Assembly (NCBI GenBank): GCA_003254905.1
Contig: QANU01086934.1
Location: 92,032-156,031 of the forward strand
Reading direction: 5' to 3'
DNA: 64,000 nt
Origin: Nissolia schottii
Lineage: Eukaryota > Streptophyta > Magnoliopsida > Fabales > Fabaceae
Below, in pieces: positions 1 to 12,180 of the stretch. A program made the position numbers and the translations under genes. The first letter of the stretch is position 1, and each line of letters opens with the position of its first letter. The notes beneath the pieces were generated by a model that saw only the letters and a list, made by a program, of their open reading frames with translations, was not told where the DNA came from and made no database searches.

Positions 1-186
1 TTTTCCAATGAGTTGTGAGTGAACTTCTTGATAGATTTAATGATCATAGATTTAAAGATCTCCTTTGCTTCTGCGTCTCTAGTTCTTTGTACCATTCCAA
101 AAACTTTTCATTTGGACTGTTGGTTGAGTTTGTAGTTACTTTCTATTATATATTATCACCAAACATCTTTCTTATTATGTTTAAAG

Positions 187-3100
187 GTTGTAAGGGCAAA
201 GAAGAAGGACACAGGAACTGTGTATGCGATGAAGATCATGGACAAAAAATTTATTACGAAAGAGAACAAAACAGCTTATGTGAAGTTGGAACGTATAGTG
301 CTTGATCAACTGGATCATCCTGGCATTGTGCGGCTATATTTCACATTTCAAGACACATTTTCTCTGTGTGAGTATCCTGAGTGTTTTCCTCTGTTTACTC
401 ACATTTTCTGTAGCTTACTCCTCTCTTTGTGATTTCTTCTCTGTATTCTTTTTGCTCCCCTTGTTTGGCATGTTGGTCTACATATTATTTGACATTGTAT
501 CTTCCTCTTTTCTTTGTTCCTTTTCAATTGGAGAAGACATGGCACTTGAATCCTGTGAAGGTGGAGAACTTTTTGATCAAATAACCAGGGTAAGCTAACA
601 TAGAACTTCAATTCAATAGGACCATTACACAATTCAATAACAAACCCTAGTACTTTGTGAAAGGAATGTGTTTGGTTTTGCATAATTTTAACTCTTTTAG
701 TGTTATTCCCTTTCAGTGGCAACATAAGTGATTGATATAGTTTAAGTGAAATTCATAATCGGCCAACGCAGTTACTAAAACCTTTTATATTTGTGTTCCT
801 ATCAAGACTTGTTTCTATCTGTTGGCCTCTCTTAAGAGAAATATTTGTAGTTTCAGACTCAGTATTGTTTGGAATTTGGAAGTTTTTAAAATGTAGCCAG
901 TATCATTCAGCATTCTTGTTACTTCATGATATCTAGTAGCAAGCTTTCTGGTTTTCTGTATGCAGAAAGGTCGTCTAACTGAGGACGAGGCACGATTCTA
1001 TGCAGCTGAAGTTGTGGATGCTCTCGAATACATACATAACTTGGGATTGATACATCGAGATATAAAGGTAGTTCTGCGGCATGCTTATACTGCATCATTG
1101 CCATGTATGACCATGTGAGAATATTAAGTTTCTTCAATTGCAGCCCGAGAACTTGTTACTTACAGCTGAAGGACATATCAAAATAGCAGATTTTGGGAGT
1201 GTGAAGCCTATGCAGGATAGCAAAATCACTGTCCTTCCAAATGCAGCATCAGGTAATATAAGAATAATGTGGAAGCTGCTTTGTAATGTTTATAATTATT
1301 CTTACATATGGTATTTATTTATTTTTTTCTTTTTATTTCTAGATGACAAAGCCTGCACGTTTGTGGGAACTGCTGCTTACGTACCTCCAGAGGTCCTCAA
1401 TTCCTCTCCAGCAACTTTTGGGTAGGGACTAAATTGTTCAGTAATATAGATAGTTCTATGTTGTTAGATAATAATTTTTCTTATGTGAGTTCTCCGGTGT
1501 ATGTGGATTAATTTTTAGTCCAGTGTGTTAATTTTGTAAATTGAGGATTATTTTGGGCAGTTAAGCAGTCAAGTTCGTTCAGGCACTGAGTTTCGTTATT
1601 GCTTTTGTTCCATGCTTGTTCTCCGTGTAGTAACATTTTTCATTTTTGTTTTACTTCCCTCAATGTATTACCACAGAAATGACCTCTGGGCACTTGGATG
1701 CACATTATACCAAATGCTTTCTGGAACTTCCCCTTTTAAAGATGCAAGTGAATGGCTTATATTCCAAAGAATTATAGCAAGAGAAATTCGATTTCCTGAT
1801 TACTTTTCTGACGAAGCAAGAGACCTTATTGACCGGCTACTGGTTAGTACTCTTTGGCTCTGCACAGAAATCTTAGCATCCCTTGCGCTCTTCCTATTTT
1901 TGCAATCGTTGTTACTCTTTAAATTGACATAGGAAGAGCATAAAGCAGAGTAAACTCTAGGATTGAAGTGTTTCATTTCTGGTTTTCATGGGCGTACATA
2001 ACTACATAACAATCAAACTTATTGAGATATGAAAATAATGCATTGTTGCATATAAACTTAAGAAAAATAATACTGCAATGCAGTATAGCATAATTTATCC
2101 TTGAATGGTGCATGTAACAATTTTTTAGCATGCTTTAGTTGCAATGCCATGGGTTGTTAATTTATGTAGTTTTAATTTTAAAAAGTAGTGCAATTAAAAT
2201 GCAGGATTTGGACCCCAGCAGGAGACCAGGTGCCGGAGCTGATGGTTATGCTGCTTTGAAAAGGCATCCATTTTTTAAGGGGGTTGACTGGGATAACTTA
2301 AGGGCACAGGTTCCCCCAAAACTTGCTCTGGAACCCGGGGTATGACTCTCATTGGTTTTCTCTTTGAATGTTATTTGTGGAGGATAAGTAAAGGGACCTC
2401 ATTTCTTGTCCACTTTATTTGTTGATAAACATAAGTCCCTAATTCTCATCATCTTCTCACTTTTAGACTCAGTCGCCTATAGTTGATGAAGCTCAGGATT
2501 CATCTTGGAGTCCTTCTCACGTTGGGGATGGCTATGCAGCTTCTGCTAGACAACCTGATGGCGCTACATCATCTTCTGAGGGGACTGCTCACATAACCAG
2601 GCTAGCTTCAATTGATTCCTTTGATTCAAAATGGTATGCACAAATCTTCATGTTTGTTGAAATGTTTGCATCCAATCTTTTGACCTTGTCACATTAAAAG
2701 ATTCTAATGTTAAGATGATTCTCGAATAAAAGAAAGAGTCCAGAATATGTGTGCAAAGGAGACTGTTTGAAGCAACATCCTCTGCATTTTTGTTGTTTTA
2801 CCAAACGCAGCATTTTATCCTTCATTTTATGTTTTTCACGCATTAGGGCTTTCAACATTATAGAAAACTATTTTTGGACTGACTTGTCCACTAACAGTCA
2901 AAATGCTTGTCTTACAGGCAACAATTTTTGGATCCTGGGGAATCTGTTATTATGATCTCTATGGTGAAGAAATTACAGAAAATAACAAGCAAGAAGGTGC
3001 AGCTTATCCTTACCAACAAACCAAAGTTGATCTATGTGGACCCATCGAAGCTAGTTGTGAAGGGAAATATAATATGGTCTGATAATCCAAATGATTTAAG

Positions 3101-3735
3101 CATCCAAGTTGTTAGCCCATCGAATTTCAAGATCTGCACCGTAAGTAGTCTCCTCTCGTCTTGTTATACAATTTGCACTATTATTAAGTTGCATCATTTC
3201 TTAGTTTCAAACCAAGAACAGAAGGGTTTAAAGTTCAAGCTCCAAATATATAGAAATAACAAAGCTCTACATAACCACCATTCACAGATACATTCATGCA
3301 TACCTAATGTACCAAACAACATGCATTTACGTATAACATACATTATACATGTCTGTATGATGTGTTTGTAACTATATATTATACTTTTGGTGTAACCAAT
3401 ATGTAAGTTATGCTTCGATATTATCACATGAGATACAATATTTGCAAAGTTGCTTCCCTGAATTTTGAAATTGGAAGTGCATACATGCACAGCACAACTG
3501 GACATGGTGTTCTTAAGAATTGCTGCTTACTTGATGGCAATTTTATGTCCCTAAATTGTAATGCCCTTCCTCTCTTTACAGATAAATTTCACACCTGTTT
3601 TGTTTTGGAATTTTCTTTCTTATATTTCTTACGAAATGCGCAATACTGCAGCCTAAAAAGGTAATGTCATTTGAAGATGCGAAGCAAAGAGCATCCCAGT
3701 GGAAAAAGGCAATCGAAGGGCTTCAAAACCGGTGA
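187..3735 (+). CDS. PDK1: 3-phosphoinositide-dependent protein kinase 1 (5'-truncated by window)
   Basis: Ten exons can be joined in frame: 187-367, 537-589, 966-1067, 1144-1252, 1343-1421, 1677-1842, 2205-2339, 2467-2633, 2918-3140 and 3652-3735 (TGA), giving 432 residues. Every intron has GT-AG borders. Visible motifs in order: the VAIK-type lysine in [10 protein letters not shown], catalytic HRD in LIHRDIKPENLL, DFG in IADFGSVKP, the activation loop [13 protein letters not shown], a kinase C-lobe ending near HPFFKGVDW, a Ser-rich linker, then a C-terminal PH domain starting at [10 protein letters not shown] and ending at the stop after EGLQNR. In the family PDK1 phosphorylates the activation loop of AGC kinases (S6K, PKA/PKG/PKC-like) downstream of phospholipid signals. 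Arabidopsis PDK1 is about 491 aa, so roughly 60 N-terminal residues lie upstream of the window. Identity is very secure; exon borders rest on splice consensus and family alignment from memory. Confidence 0.95.
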
Positions 3736-4873
3736 ATTCATTCTGGTTTTGAGAAAACATTTTTTTTTTTTTTAGATATCTTCATATTGTTCAGCAAGAG
3801 AAAAGAAAAAGGATAAAACAGTTGACTTCCCAACAATCCATTATTTATCATCAGAAGAAAACTGAATTTGCAGGTTTAGCTTTGCTCTGAAGCTGGTTCA
3901 AGCTAATTCCTCTTACCACAGCTTAGTTGAGTTTGTCATGAGTTTTTTTTTCCAATCTCTTTCATGCTTCAATTGGATGATTAAATGTGGATGTTCTGAT
4001 TGTAGGCTATGTTTTTTGGGGGGGGGGGGGTTGGAATCCATACTTTGTAAGAAAAAGTTTCAGTTATTTTTTTTATTAATATATTATGAGTTGGAAAATG
4101 AGATGATAGCAATTTTTGGTCATTATAGCTTATGAATCATTGAGTTGCTCAATCAATTTATTGTTGCTTCAGCCTATGGTCATAAAGGTGAAGGCATCCT
4201 GAAGTTACAAAAATGAATTTGGCCCTTTGGAAAATGTAAATAATTAGGTCTATGAGCCAATCCTCTCTATATATATAAATATAATTTTAGGCGTTGAATA
4301 TAGATGTTTTCAGACTGCACTATTAATTCACATACCTAGATAGTGTCATAGATTATGAGTGGTGTGAACACATTAGTGTAATGAAGACACTTGTAATGGC
4401 AGGTTGGAATTGTTGAGATACAAAATAAATTATTATTACAAGATTTGACATTATCATTAAATTCTGAGTTTCTACTACAATTGGCAATATATCGAAGTGT
4501 ATGTATAATCATATGATGAAATGGAATTATGATTTATCTTTATTAGTTACATAGTAATAGTAGTGTGCACTGCCCAAGTGGCTGTGTCTTTGAATTGAGA
4601 ATTTCAAAAGAAAATGTATCAGGGTAATTTTTCACTTTTAAATAAAGAAATTTATGACATCTTTGCCAAAGTTGATGGATTGGGAGATTATATTATGATG
4701 TTTCATCAAAAAAGAAAAATGAAAATTCATATCTTCCCATCAAACTCCTCCATCTTTAAGAGTTGAGAGGAAAAATAGAGAAAAGGGAAAACCAATTTTG
4801 GTCCCATTTAGCATTGCTCTAAAAAATTATATATGCCACATCAGAAAATTAGGCCAATAGGGTCTCTGAAAAG
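3736..4873. other. Intergenic DNA between convergent PDK1 and VTE5-like genes
   Basis: AT-rich, without coding sequence. It must hold both 3' UTRs. A G homopolymer of about 14 bases lies near 4017-4030. I see no mobile element or RNA gene here. Confidence 0.6.
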
Positions 4874-7161
4874 TCAATGATGGAAAGTGAAAGATGCCAC
4901 TGCCATGGTAACTAGTGGAACAGAAATGTTGTCGTCTACCACCTCATTAATGGGAAGTGATTCCACCACAGTCGCCACTAATGATACAAAGGCAACTCTT
5001 GGCACTGTGCTCACCCAATCCAACTTCATGTGTCCTAGCATTGAATAGTAGTAGAGCATCCTGCCATGCAACAATAATGAAAAGAACCATAAGTCATTGC
5101 ATCTACTTGGCACAGATAACGCACATTTTAAATTCACATTTTGGTGCATATTCTGTCATAACGAGGATAAATTTATGTGTCATGGAATGCGGGGGTTGGG
5201 TAAGCTTCAAATTACATAATAAATGACATTTCAATTTTAAGTAATAGATCCTTTTAAGGTGGAGTTGAAATGTCATTTATTATGTAATTTAGAGCAAAAC
5301 CAGCATAACATTTTAGGACCACACATGCTCTTTTTCGGTATAAAGCTTCAAATTCATCCATAGAGTTGTCCGCACCAGTCATGTTTGTTTCTAAGTTATG
5401 GATGTAGTCATATTAATCTCTAAAATTATCAAAAGTCGATCAAGTTAGTCCTTCAATATGGCTTAAATTAGTCATTTACAGGGATTAAATTGATCGGCTT
5501 TTAACAACTCCAGAGATTAATATGATCATTTTCATAACTTGAAAGATGAAATTGATTGACGTCGACAACCCCGAGGCCCACGGACGAATGTGAAAGTTTA
5601 CTCCTTTTTTCACAGATTTTATAGGAGAGGCCTTTATTCCTTTATATGAGTGAAAAGGAAACTTTACACACCCAATTGAAACTAGGAATCCAAACACAAG
5701 CATGGATATGCTGCCAGCCCAACTCTTCTTCTGATTATAAGGAATCCTCATGGACCCAAATCTTCTGCCAATGATATCAGCTACACCTGCAAAATGCAAA
5801 CCAAATCATCAATTGGAAAAGCCATCAATTACATTCATTATTATATGAAATTGAATGTTCAAAACAAAAATGCAAGAAGTGAATATTTACCATCCCCTCC
5901 ACACATCATTGCCAATGAGACCACCCCAATTGGAGACTCACGCCAGAACACAAGAGCACTTAACATCAGCATCAGAACATAACACAGTGGACCTCTCAGC
6001 AATTCTCTGCAAGGCATGATTATTAATTAACAATCAATGCTTAAAAAATCAATGTGCATTCAAATAAATCCAAAGCAGGTAACAATGAAATTGAATGAAG
6101 ATAATGTATATTATTTTTACTTTGGATCTCCTTCTCTGGTCACAGATTTAACAAGACCTTCATCAGAAGCCAGTGAGAGACCATTCACCAGAAGCCTCAA
6201 GGAATTCACGAGGGGAACAAATGCAGCAAAGTAGCGAGCCCCAGTGGAGTTGCTATCCTAGCATTTAACATTATAAACATTCAAACAAACCAATCAACAC
6301 AAGGCAAAAAGCATAATGAATGTGAAAACACTTAAAACTGAAAACTTAACAATGGTTTGGTTTCTATTTTCAGGATTCTGTCATAGAAGCACAAGAAAAA
6401 AGGTTTTTTTTTTTAATTTTAATTTTGCAGTCTCTTCACAAAATCCTAAAATTAAAAAAAATAATGAAAACTAAACTTTTTTAATTAAAATGTAAAAAAA
6501 TAAAAAATAAAAAAAATACCCTTAATGGAAAGAAGAAATGGGTTACCTGAAAATTGACCAAGAAACCAGAAAAAGCAAACCAGACAGTATATGGACCAGT
6601 TTTCTGCTCAGACCCTGCCACCAATTTTTTCATAAATCAAATACCAAACAAGTCAAAAACAAAGCACAGAACAAGTTCCCAAAATTCTAAACCAAATTAA
6701 AATCAAACATATTGGATTTATTAACTTTTTTCCCCTTTCTTCACTGAGAAACCAAGAATTCATTTACACACATGCAAGCAATAAAGTTTTGTTTTTTATT
6801 TCACCTGGTGGATGATGTTCTTATGTGTGAGGCCATCAAAAACAGAGACAAGGGCGTAAGCGCCTCCGAGCACGGCCAAGGTGGCTCCGCCATTGTAGAG
6901 AAGGTCCTCCGCCGCAGGGTGGGCAACGAACCTGGCTGCTACCCTTTGGCCCAAGCCCGAAGCAGGAACATCAACAACACTTGGAGAACAGAGGAACCTG
7001 GCACTACTAAAGGGGTTGTTTTTTGATGTTGTGTGATTGATGAGGCCAAGGTTCCATTTTGGAGGGAAGAGGGTGGTGGTGGAGGTTCGGGGTTGGTGGC
7101 GACGCACGGAGGAGAATGCAAGAAGGGGAGTAGGGGATAATGTGAAGGATAAGAGGGTCAT
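4874..7161 (-). CDS. VTE5: Phytol kinase (VTE5/FOLK family), chloroplastic
   Basis: Six exons on the minus strand: 7161-6805, 6614-6547, 6252-6121, 6006-5891, 5786-5672 and 5060-4874 (TGA), 975 nt, 324 aa, close to Arabidopsis VTE5 (304 aa). Residues 1 to about 65 are rich in Ser, Thr and Pro with few acids, like a plastid transit peptide. Family motifs follow: GLSRKLVHILSG near residue 120, KELLRGPLCYVL near 186, and the nucleotide-kinase signature GGDGVADIIGRRFG at about 221-234, then KKSWAGS and a C-terminal VESLPINEVVDDN. Several hydrophobic stretches fit a polytopic envelope protein. The family phosphorylates phytol released from chlorophyll, using CTP or UTP, for tocopherol synthesis; FOLK members prefer farnesol. 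Adjacency to PDK1 (At5g04490 next to At5g04510, from memory) favours VTE5 over FOLK. Intron 5 carries two hairpin elements. Confidence 0.9.
5209..5290. repeat. Perfect 26-bp inverted repeat (MITE-like hairpin) in VTE5-like intron 5
   Basis: Arms 5209-5234 and 5265-5290 are exact reverse complements, separated by a 30-bp loop. An AT-rich hairpin of this size fits a miniature transposon remnant; a small-RNA precursor is the alternative. Confidence 0.75.
5395..5538. repeat. Imperfect inverted repeat, about 144 bp, MITE-like
   Basis: Starts with GTTATG and ends with CATAAC. The first ~60 bases match the reverse complement of the last ~60 with scattered mismatches (shared CATATTAATCTCT core). It lies in the same intron as the 5209-5290 hairpin. 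Confidence 0.6.
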
Positions 7162-7650
7162 GATTTAATGACATGCGAGGACAAAGCAAAAGCCAGAACA
7201 AAAATGAAAAGAAAGGGTGCATAGTGTTTTGGTGTGAAGATTATTTATAAAAGGATTTTTAATTACAGTCTCAATTCATTTCGTATTGAGGTTGATTTCT
7301 GTAGATGGCAAGTGAAAATGAGTTTTATACTCTATTTAATCATTTGTCGCATTAAAGAAATTGATTAATTCTCACACAGCTTTTACTTAAAATTTCCTTA
7401 ATCTTGCTCAAGTTAGGTTAGTTCGACTGTGGCTAGCAAAATCTTCACACATTTTTGAGAATGTGACCATAAGAATACAACATTCACATGTTTAGTTCAA
7501 AATTTTAAAAACCATTTTCGGTTGTATTTTGGGAATAAAAATTGTCTCGTTTTCATTCTCATTTCTTCCGTAGGATTGTTGGATTCTCATGGGATTGGAA
7601 TGTTTTGACATATGAAAAGACCAAATTGCCTCCAAACTTCATACCATAGG
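7162..7650. other. Upstream region of the VTE5-like gene
   Basis: Holds the 5' UTR and promoter of the minus-strand gene. AT-rich; no second gene or clear repeat seen. A TTATTTATAAAAGG-type run near 7240-7256 could be part of a core promoter, but read on the minus strand it is not a clean TATA box. Confidence 0.4.
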
Positions 7651-7659
7651 TTAACACCA

Positions 7660-8150
7660 TCTATCGGTCGATCACCACCGACTGATGACGGACCATCATT
7701 GGCGAGTGATCGACCACCTTCAGTTGGCGATTGACCACCACTGACTGACAACTGACCACCACCAGCCTTGACAAACCACTGTCAGCCAACGATAGACCAT
7801 TGCCCAAACAAGTGATGGACCACCTTCAGATGACATTGTACCACGTTGAACCGCCACTGAATGGCGGCGTACCACTGACAGACCACTATAAGGCTGGAAC
7901 AGAACACTACTGAAAGACACCAAACCACCGTAAGAAGGCACCAAACCACCATTGGATGGCAACAGACCACCGTAGGGCGGTGCCATACCATCGCCCGACA
8001 GTGTCAAATTAATGCTAGACGACGACAAACCACTGCCGGATGGCGAGAGAGCCGAACAACGACAAACCACCACCGGATGGTGCCGAACCACCGCCCGACA
8101 ATGCCAAGTTAATGTTGAACGACGACGAACTGCCACCTACCTCCATCGTT
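7660..8150. repeat. Degenerate GC-rich minisatellite built on ACCACC/GACGAC units
   Basis: A stretch much richer in G+C than its surroundings, made of diverged copies of units such as GACAAACCACC and CGCCCGACA. A longer unit is visible twice, starting near 7979 and near 8079 (GGTGCC.TACCA.CGCCCGACA followed by AAGTTAATG-like and ACGACGAC-like words). Open frames across it on the minus strand encode low-complexity Val/Ser/Trp-rich peptides and are not genes. Confidence 0.7.
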
Positions 8151-8574
8151 TTGTCATAAGTATTTTTATAAAAGTATATTGTAATCCCTAGAATGTTGTT
8201 AAGAGTTTATTTTGCAATCAAACGTTTTTAAAACATATTCCTTAGAATAAAAAGATTTCACCAACCACATGCCCTCTATAGGATAAAGTTCTTTGGTGCT
8301 AAATTTTTTTTTTTTATCCATAAGACTCAAAGTTGAGACCTTATTATCTTAGAAAAATGAATGTCGAATAAGTTGAACCATTTAAACGTAAATATTAAAT
8401 CCTTCTAATGAAAAAAGTCATCTAACTTATGCAAGACAAAAGTTATATAAATTTTTTTACTTTTAGATTATTTAAGAACATTTTTTAACGAAATCCTTTA
8501 AATAATTGATATGAAAACTTACCATTTTTGACCGCGTGTTTAGAAATATGGGGTACATATCACAATCAAAAAAG

Positions 8575-8606
<32 letters not shown>

Positions 8607-10539
8607 NATATATATATATACACACTTTTACTTGCACAAACCAAGTAGAACCGATCCTAAGCTTCCATAATAAAAAGCCAAACACACACAACTTATAAAT
8701 TATCAAGAGGTATTTACATTGTTGCATGTTGTAAGAAAAAAAAATGAAAAAAAAAAAAAACCAAGAGAGAGTTTAGGTAGCAACTGTACGTGGGTACTGT
8801 ACAAAAAGGGAAAAGAGTGGATACATGTGAAAAAAATACTGCAATTGTTATATTTGCTGAATTCCATTGCCAAAAGGAGAGTGGTGGTGGTAAATATGTG
8901 TATATGGTAAAAAGGGTATGTGGTATTTTAAACCACAAGGAGATGTTTCAATTGCAACAGGTACTTTTTGTGTGCTACTTGCAGATCTATCTACTGGTCC
9001 AATAATACCTAGCCGGTGCTGTGACGTAACTCAGGCCCAATAATTGCTTCATCTAGTACTATCTACTTTTGCCAACACACAAATTAGGCATGTGTTTTTT
9101 TGGGAAGATGTTACGGGGTGATACGTGGTTAAGAATTTTCTATCAGTCACACAAAAAAAATTGTAAATTCTATAAAATACATTAAAGATATATTTAAATG
9201 CATGTAAAATTTATTATCCTTTTGTGTATATTTAAGAAAAAAAATTTAGACAGGTCCACTTAAGAATATCTCTTGCTTGGATGCTAAAAATTCATAAGAT
9301 TATAATTTTAGACAAATTGTGTTTCATTTACAAGTTTTTATGGTAAATTATGGAAGAAGTATGTAAGGAGGAAAATAAATAATGAGTAAGCCGTTGAACC
9401 AAATAATATATTTACTGAAGTATGAAAATGTGTATGATTATGAGATTATGACATATAAGTTTGTTGGCAAAATTGTTTAGCAAGATGATGAGATTTAAGA
9501 AATGAGTGAAAAAAAAAGAATAATATTATGGTGATAATTATTTAAGATAATATTGGGACAGTTATAATTATAAATGTGGAGTTAACGATCAAGCTGCATT
9601 ATGAAAAATTTCACACATTTTATAAATTTAATTGTTTTAAAATCATCTCAAATATTATCATTCTATCATTTCTTAAAAAAAAATTAATATTTTCAAATGA
9701 TTAGCAAAATTGTATATAACTGTGTAAATTGGTTGGCAAAATTGTATAAAACTGTGTAAATTACTAAATTATATAAGACTTTAACTCGCGAGACATATTG
9801 GGTTTATTTGGTTTAAAAATGTAAAAGTAGAAGTAGAAGCAAAATAAGAAATTTATTTTGAGTTTGTAGGTAAATGTAGAAGGACTTAATATTAGAAACT
9901 TAGAATTAAAATTTTTTAAATTGTTGAGTACTTTTTTTTTTTTTACAAAATTACAATTAAGTATATAGGATAAATTACATGTACTTGGTATTATAACATT
10001 GATAACTTTTTTAGAAAAATTAAGGATGAAATGATAATGGTGTAAGACTCTGAATTTGTGGTTGCTGCTTGCTAGCCTTTTTTTTTTTTTGGGTTGGTTT
10101 GAGCTTACACATACCGAAAAAAAATTACAATAATGTTGTATACTATTATTGATCAGATATAAGTTAGTGAAATAATTAGTCACCAGACTCGCACTAGTGA
10201 ATACATTGGTAGAGTATCCCAAAAAAAAGAAAAATATATAATTCATTTTGATCTTTTGATTTGAATTAAACTGTAATATCCTGAAATTTTGTATTAGTGA
10301 AAATGAACTTATATTATTTATGAAGTAAAAAATCATGATTATCACTATTTTAAAATTATTTATATTACAAATAATTCATTAAATGAAAAAAAAAACCTTA
10401 GGAAACATGACTTAATTGATTCCAAGTGTAATAAATTAATTTCATAAAATAACAAGTTTTCATTTTTTTAATTCTTTTCTGCATCATGCATCATAAAAAT
10501 ATTTCTCATGAAAGGAAAGAGCATATATATATATATAGT
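8151..10539. other. AT-rich intergenic DNA, no gene seen
   Basis: Long A and T runs and many stops in all frames. It holds a TA microsatellite at 8579-8620 and a short direct duplication near 9700-9765 (AATTGTATA.AACTGTGTAAATT twice). A 193-codon open frame at 9764-10345 (minus) is Asn/Phe/Lys-rich low complexity and is not annotated. Confidence 0.6.
8579..8620. repeat. (TA)n microsatellite
   Basis: About 20 TA dinucleotide units, interrupted by one undetermined base at 8607. Confidence 0.95.
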
Positions 10540-12180
10540 CGTTGAGGTGAGCCATATCATGAGGAGTACTTTTGTTGATCTCCTATCATTTGTTATAGGG
10601 CGCCACGAGCACATTGCTAGAAAAAATTAAGAACGAAGCCTCTATCTAAGGGGCCGGCCTCAATGTTCCAAACCTTATTCCAAGTAGATCGAGCTATTTC
10701 CATAATTAGCAGATTTAATAGAAAACTCACTCAATGACGATGGAGGCCAATTAAGCAATTACATCCTCCCTACATATATAGGTCATCAGGAGCTTTAATG
10801 TCTATGACAAACAGGGTGTCAGTTCTAATTAATTTTTGGCCCCGTCATTATAGTCATAGACTTTTTTATTTGCCATGCATGTTATCATCTATATATATGT
10901 CACAAATGGCAAAATCAAACAACATAGGCCTGGGATCCAATGGTCATTGTAGAAACTTATCAAGCGAACATTACCCAATCCTCCACACCAGATTTTGAGG
11001 AACAATTAAGACGCCAAACTTGAGAGATGCCTTTGAATAGAAAATAGGTAAAGAGTCATTGCCATACATACCCATATATACTTGGATCTCATCGATCACC
11101 TGCACCCACCCATAGAGAATTCTAATTGCCAACTAATTCATCATGAAAAGGTTATTGGTCACTCTAGCTAGCTTTCCTTAATTAGCCCCAATACCCCCAT
11201 CCATTGATTTAGGCAGGCGAGCAGACAATGTCCCAATCCATTAAGTGCCCCTTTCTTTCTTCAGCTAGCGTTACTGCCCTCCCCGACAAAGAAAGAGATT
11301 TAGCATTCCACCCATTCATCCTTTTTGACATCTTCTTGTCAAGAACAAATTGATATATATTGCCCCGCCCGTAGATATATATATTTTATCATGAAGAATA
11401 GGGACATCGAGATACTTTCTTTCCCATGCATGTCAATGCCTCATTGAGTTGTTGCTTTCTTTCTGCCAAAACAAATTAAGATTATCCACCAACGTCCTCT
11501 ACAAGGAACAAAGGACGAGGACCTTCATCTAATTCGGATAACAGTAACCAGGTTGATCATTCATATATATATAGAATCTAGAATCCCCACATATATCAAC
11601 AAGAGTATCCTTAATGTTATAATTAGCTTTTTCCAACTCGAGTTTAATACCTTTCTTAGTCCTCAACTCATAGAATGAACAACCTCCTGAGCCTGAGCTG
11701 GTGACCAATCTATTATCAGTTGTAACTCTACTTAGGCTCGATGAAGCTACACTACATCTTGTTCATAATCTCTCTTAGCTGGGCTAGGCTGGTAGCTATG
11801 ATCTTCATCACAATTTTATAAGTGACGTTGCAGAGACTGATAGCCTAGAATTGGCTAAAGTTTTGGGGAGAGTCAACTTAATTTGGGGATTATAGCTCAA
11901 TATATATGAGTATCATTCACCTGATCAATAAGTTGAGGTGAATGATACTCATATATTCGTCACTATCACATAAAGCTTCAACTTTATTTCTCTCTTTCGG
12001 TTGGTAGCTTTGCTATGGAAGTACTTAGAAATTTTTTCGCCACCCAAGTTCACCTAGATTGTTGCCACCAATATGTTTCCTCATATTCTTTCCATAACTA
12101 AGATTGAAGATCTTCAAGGAACTCCCTCTTGTTTTTTGTCCGTGGGAAGCAATATCTTCATGTAGGGTGTGAGAAACTCC
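10540..12180 (-). mobile_element. Decayed L1-type LINE: reverse transcriptase C-terminal part and zf-RVT region
   Basis: Reading the minus strand from high to low coordinates, fragments of a plant L1 ORF2 appear in the right order with stops and frameshifts between them: KYFHSKATNRKR near 12040-12000; MKIIATSL and AQEVVHSM followed by TKKGIKLELEKA at about 11830-11620; KYLDVPILHDK near 11420-11385; RMNGWNAKSLSLSGRAVTLA near 11320-11265; FYNDHWIPGL near 10955-10925; and the post-RT segment WPPSSLSEFSIKSANYG near 10755-10705, followed by WNKVWNIEAGP near 10675. None of this can be translated in one piece, so it is a dead copy. Endonuclease and 5' parts are not recognisable. Outer borders are approximate. 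Confidence 0.85.
11902..11956. repeat. Perfect 21-bp inverted repeat inside the LINE relic
   Basis: Arms 11902-11922 and 11936-11956 are exact reverse complements around a 13-bp loop. It lies between two recognisable LINE segments, so it arose by insertion or local inversion/duplication after the LINE landed. Confidence 0.8.

Noticed and set aside
2907..3371. 154-codon frame across a PDK1 exon and the following intron
   Set aside because: Only the part up to 3140 is coding (PH domain); a GTAAGT donor follows.
7720..8136. 138-codon minus-strand frame with repeated Val/Ser/Tyr-Gly-Gly words
   Set aside because: Produced by the degenerate minisatellite; it has no family similarity and sits in a repeat.
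9764..10345. 193-codon frame on the minus strand
   Set aside because: Asn/Phe/Lys/Ile-rich translation of AT-rich DNA, with no motif and no splice or promoter context.
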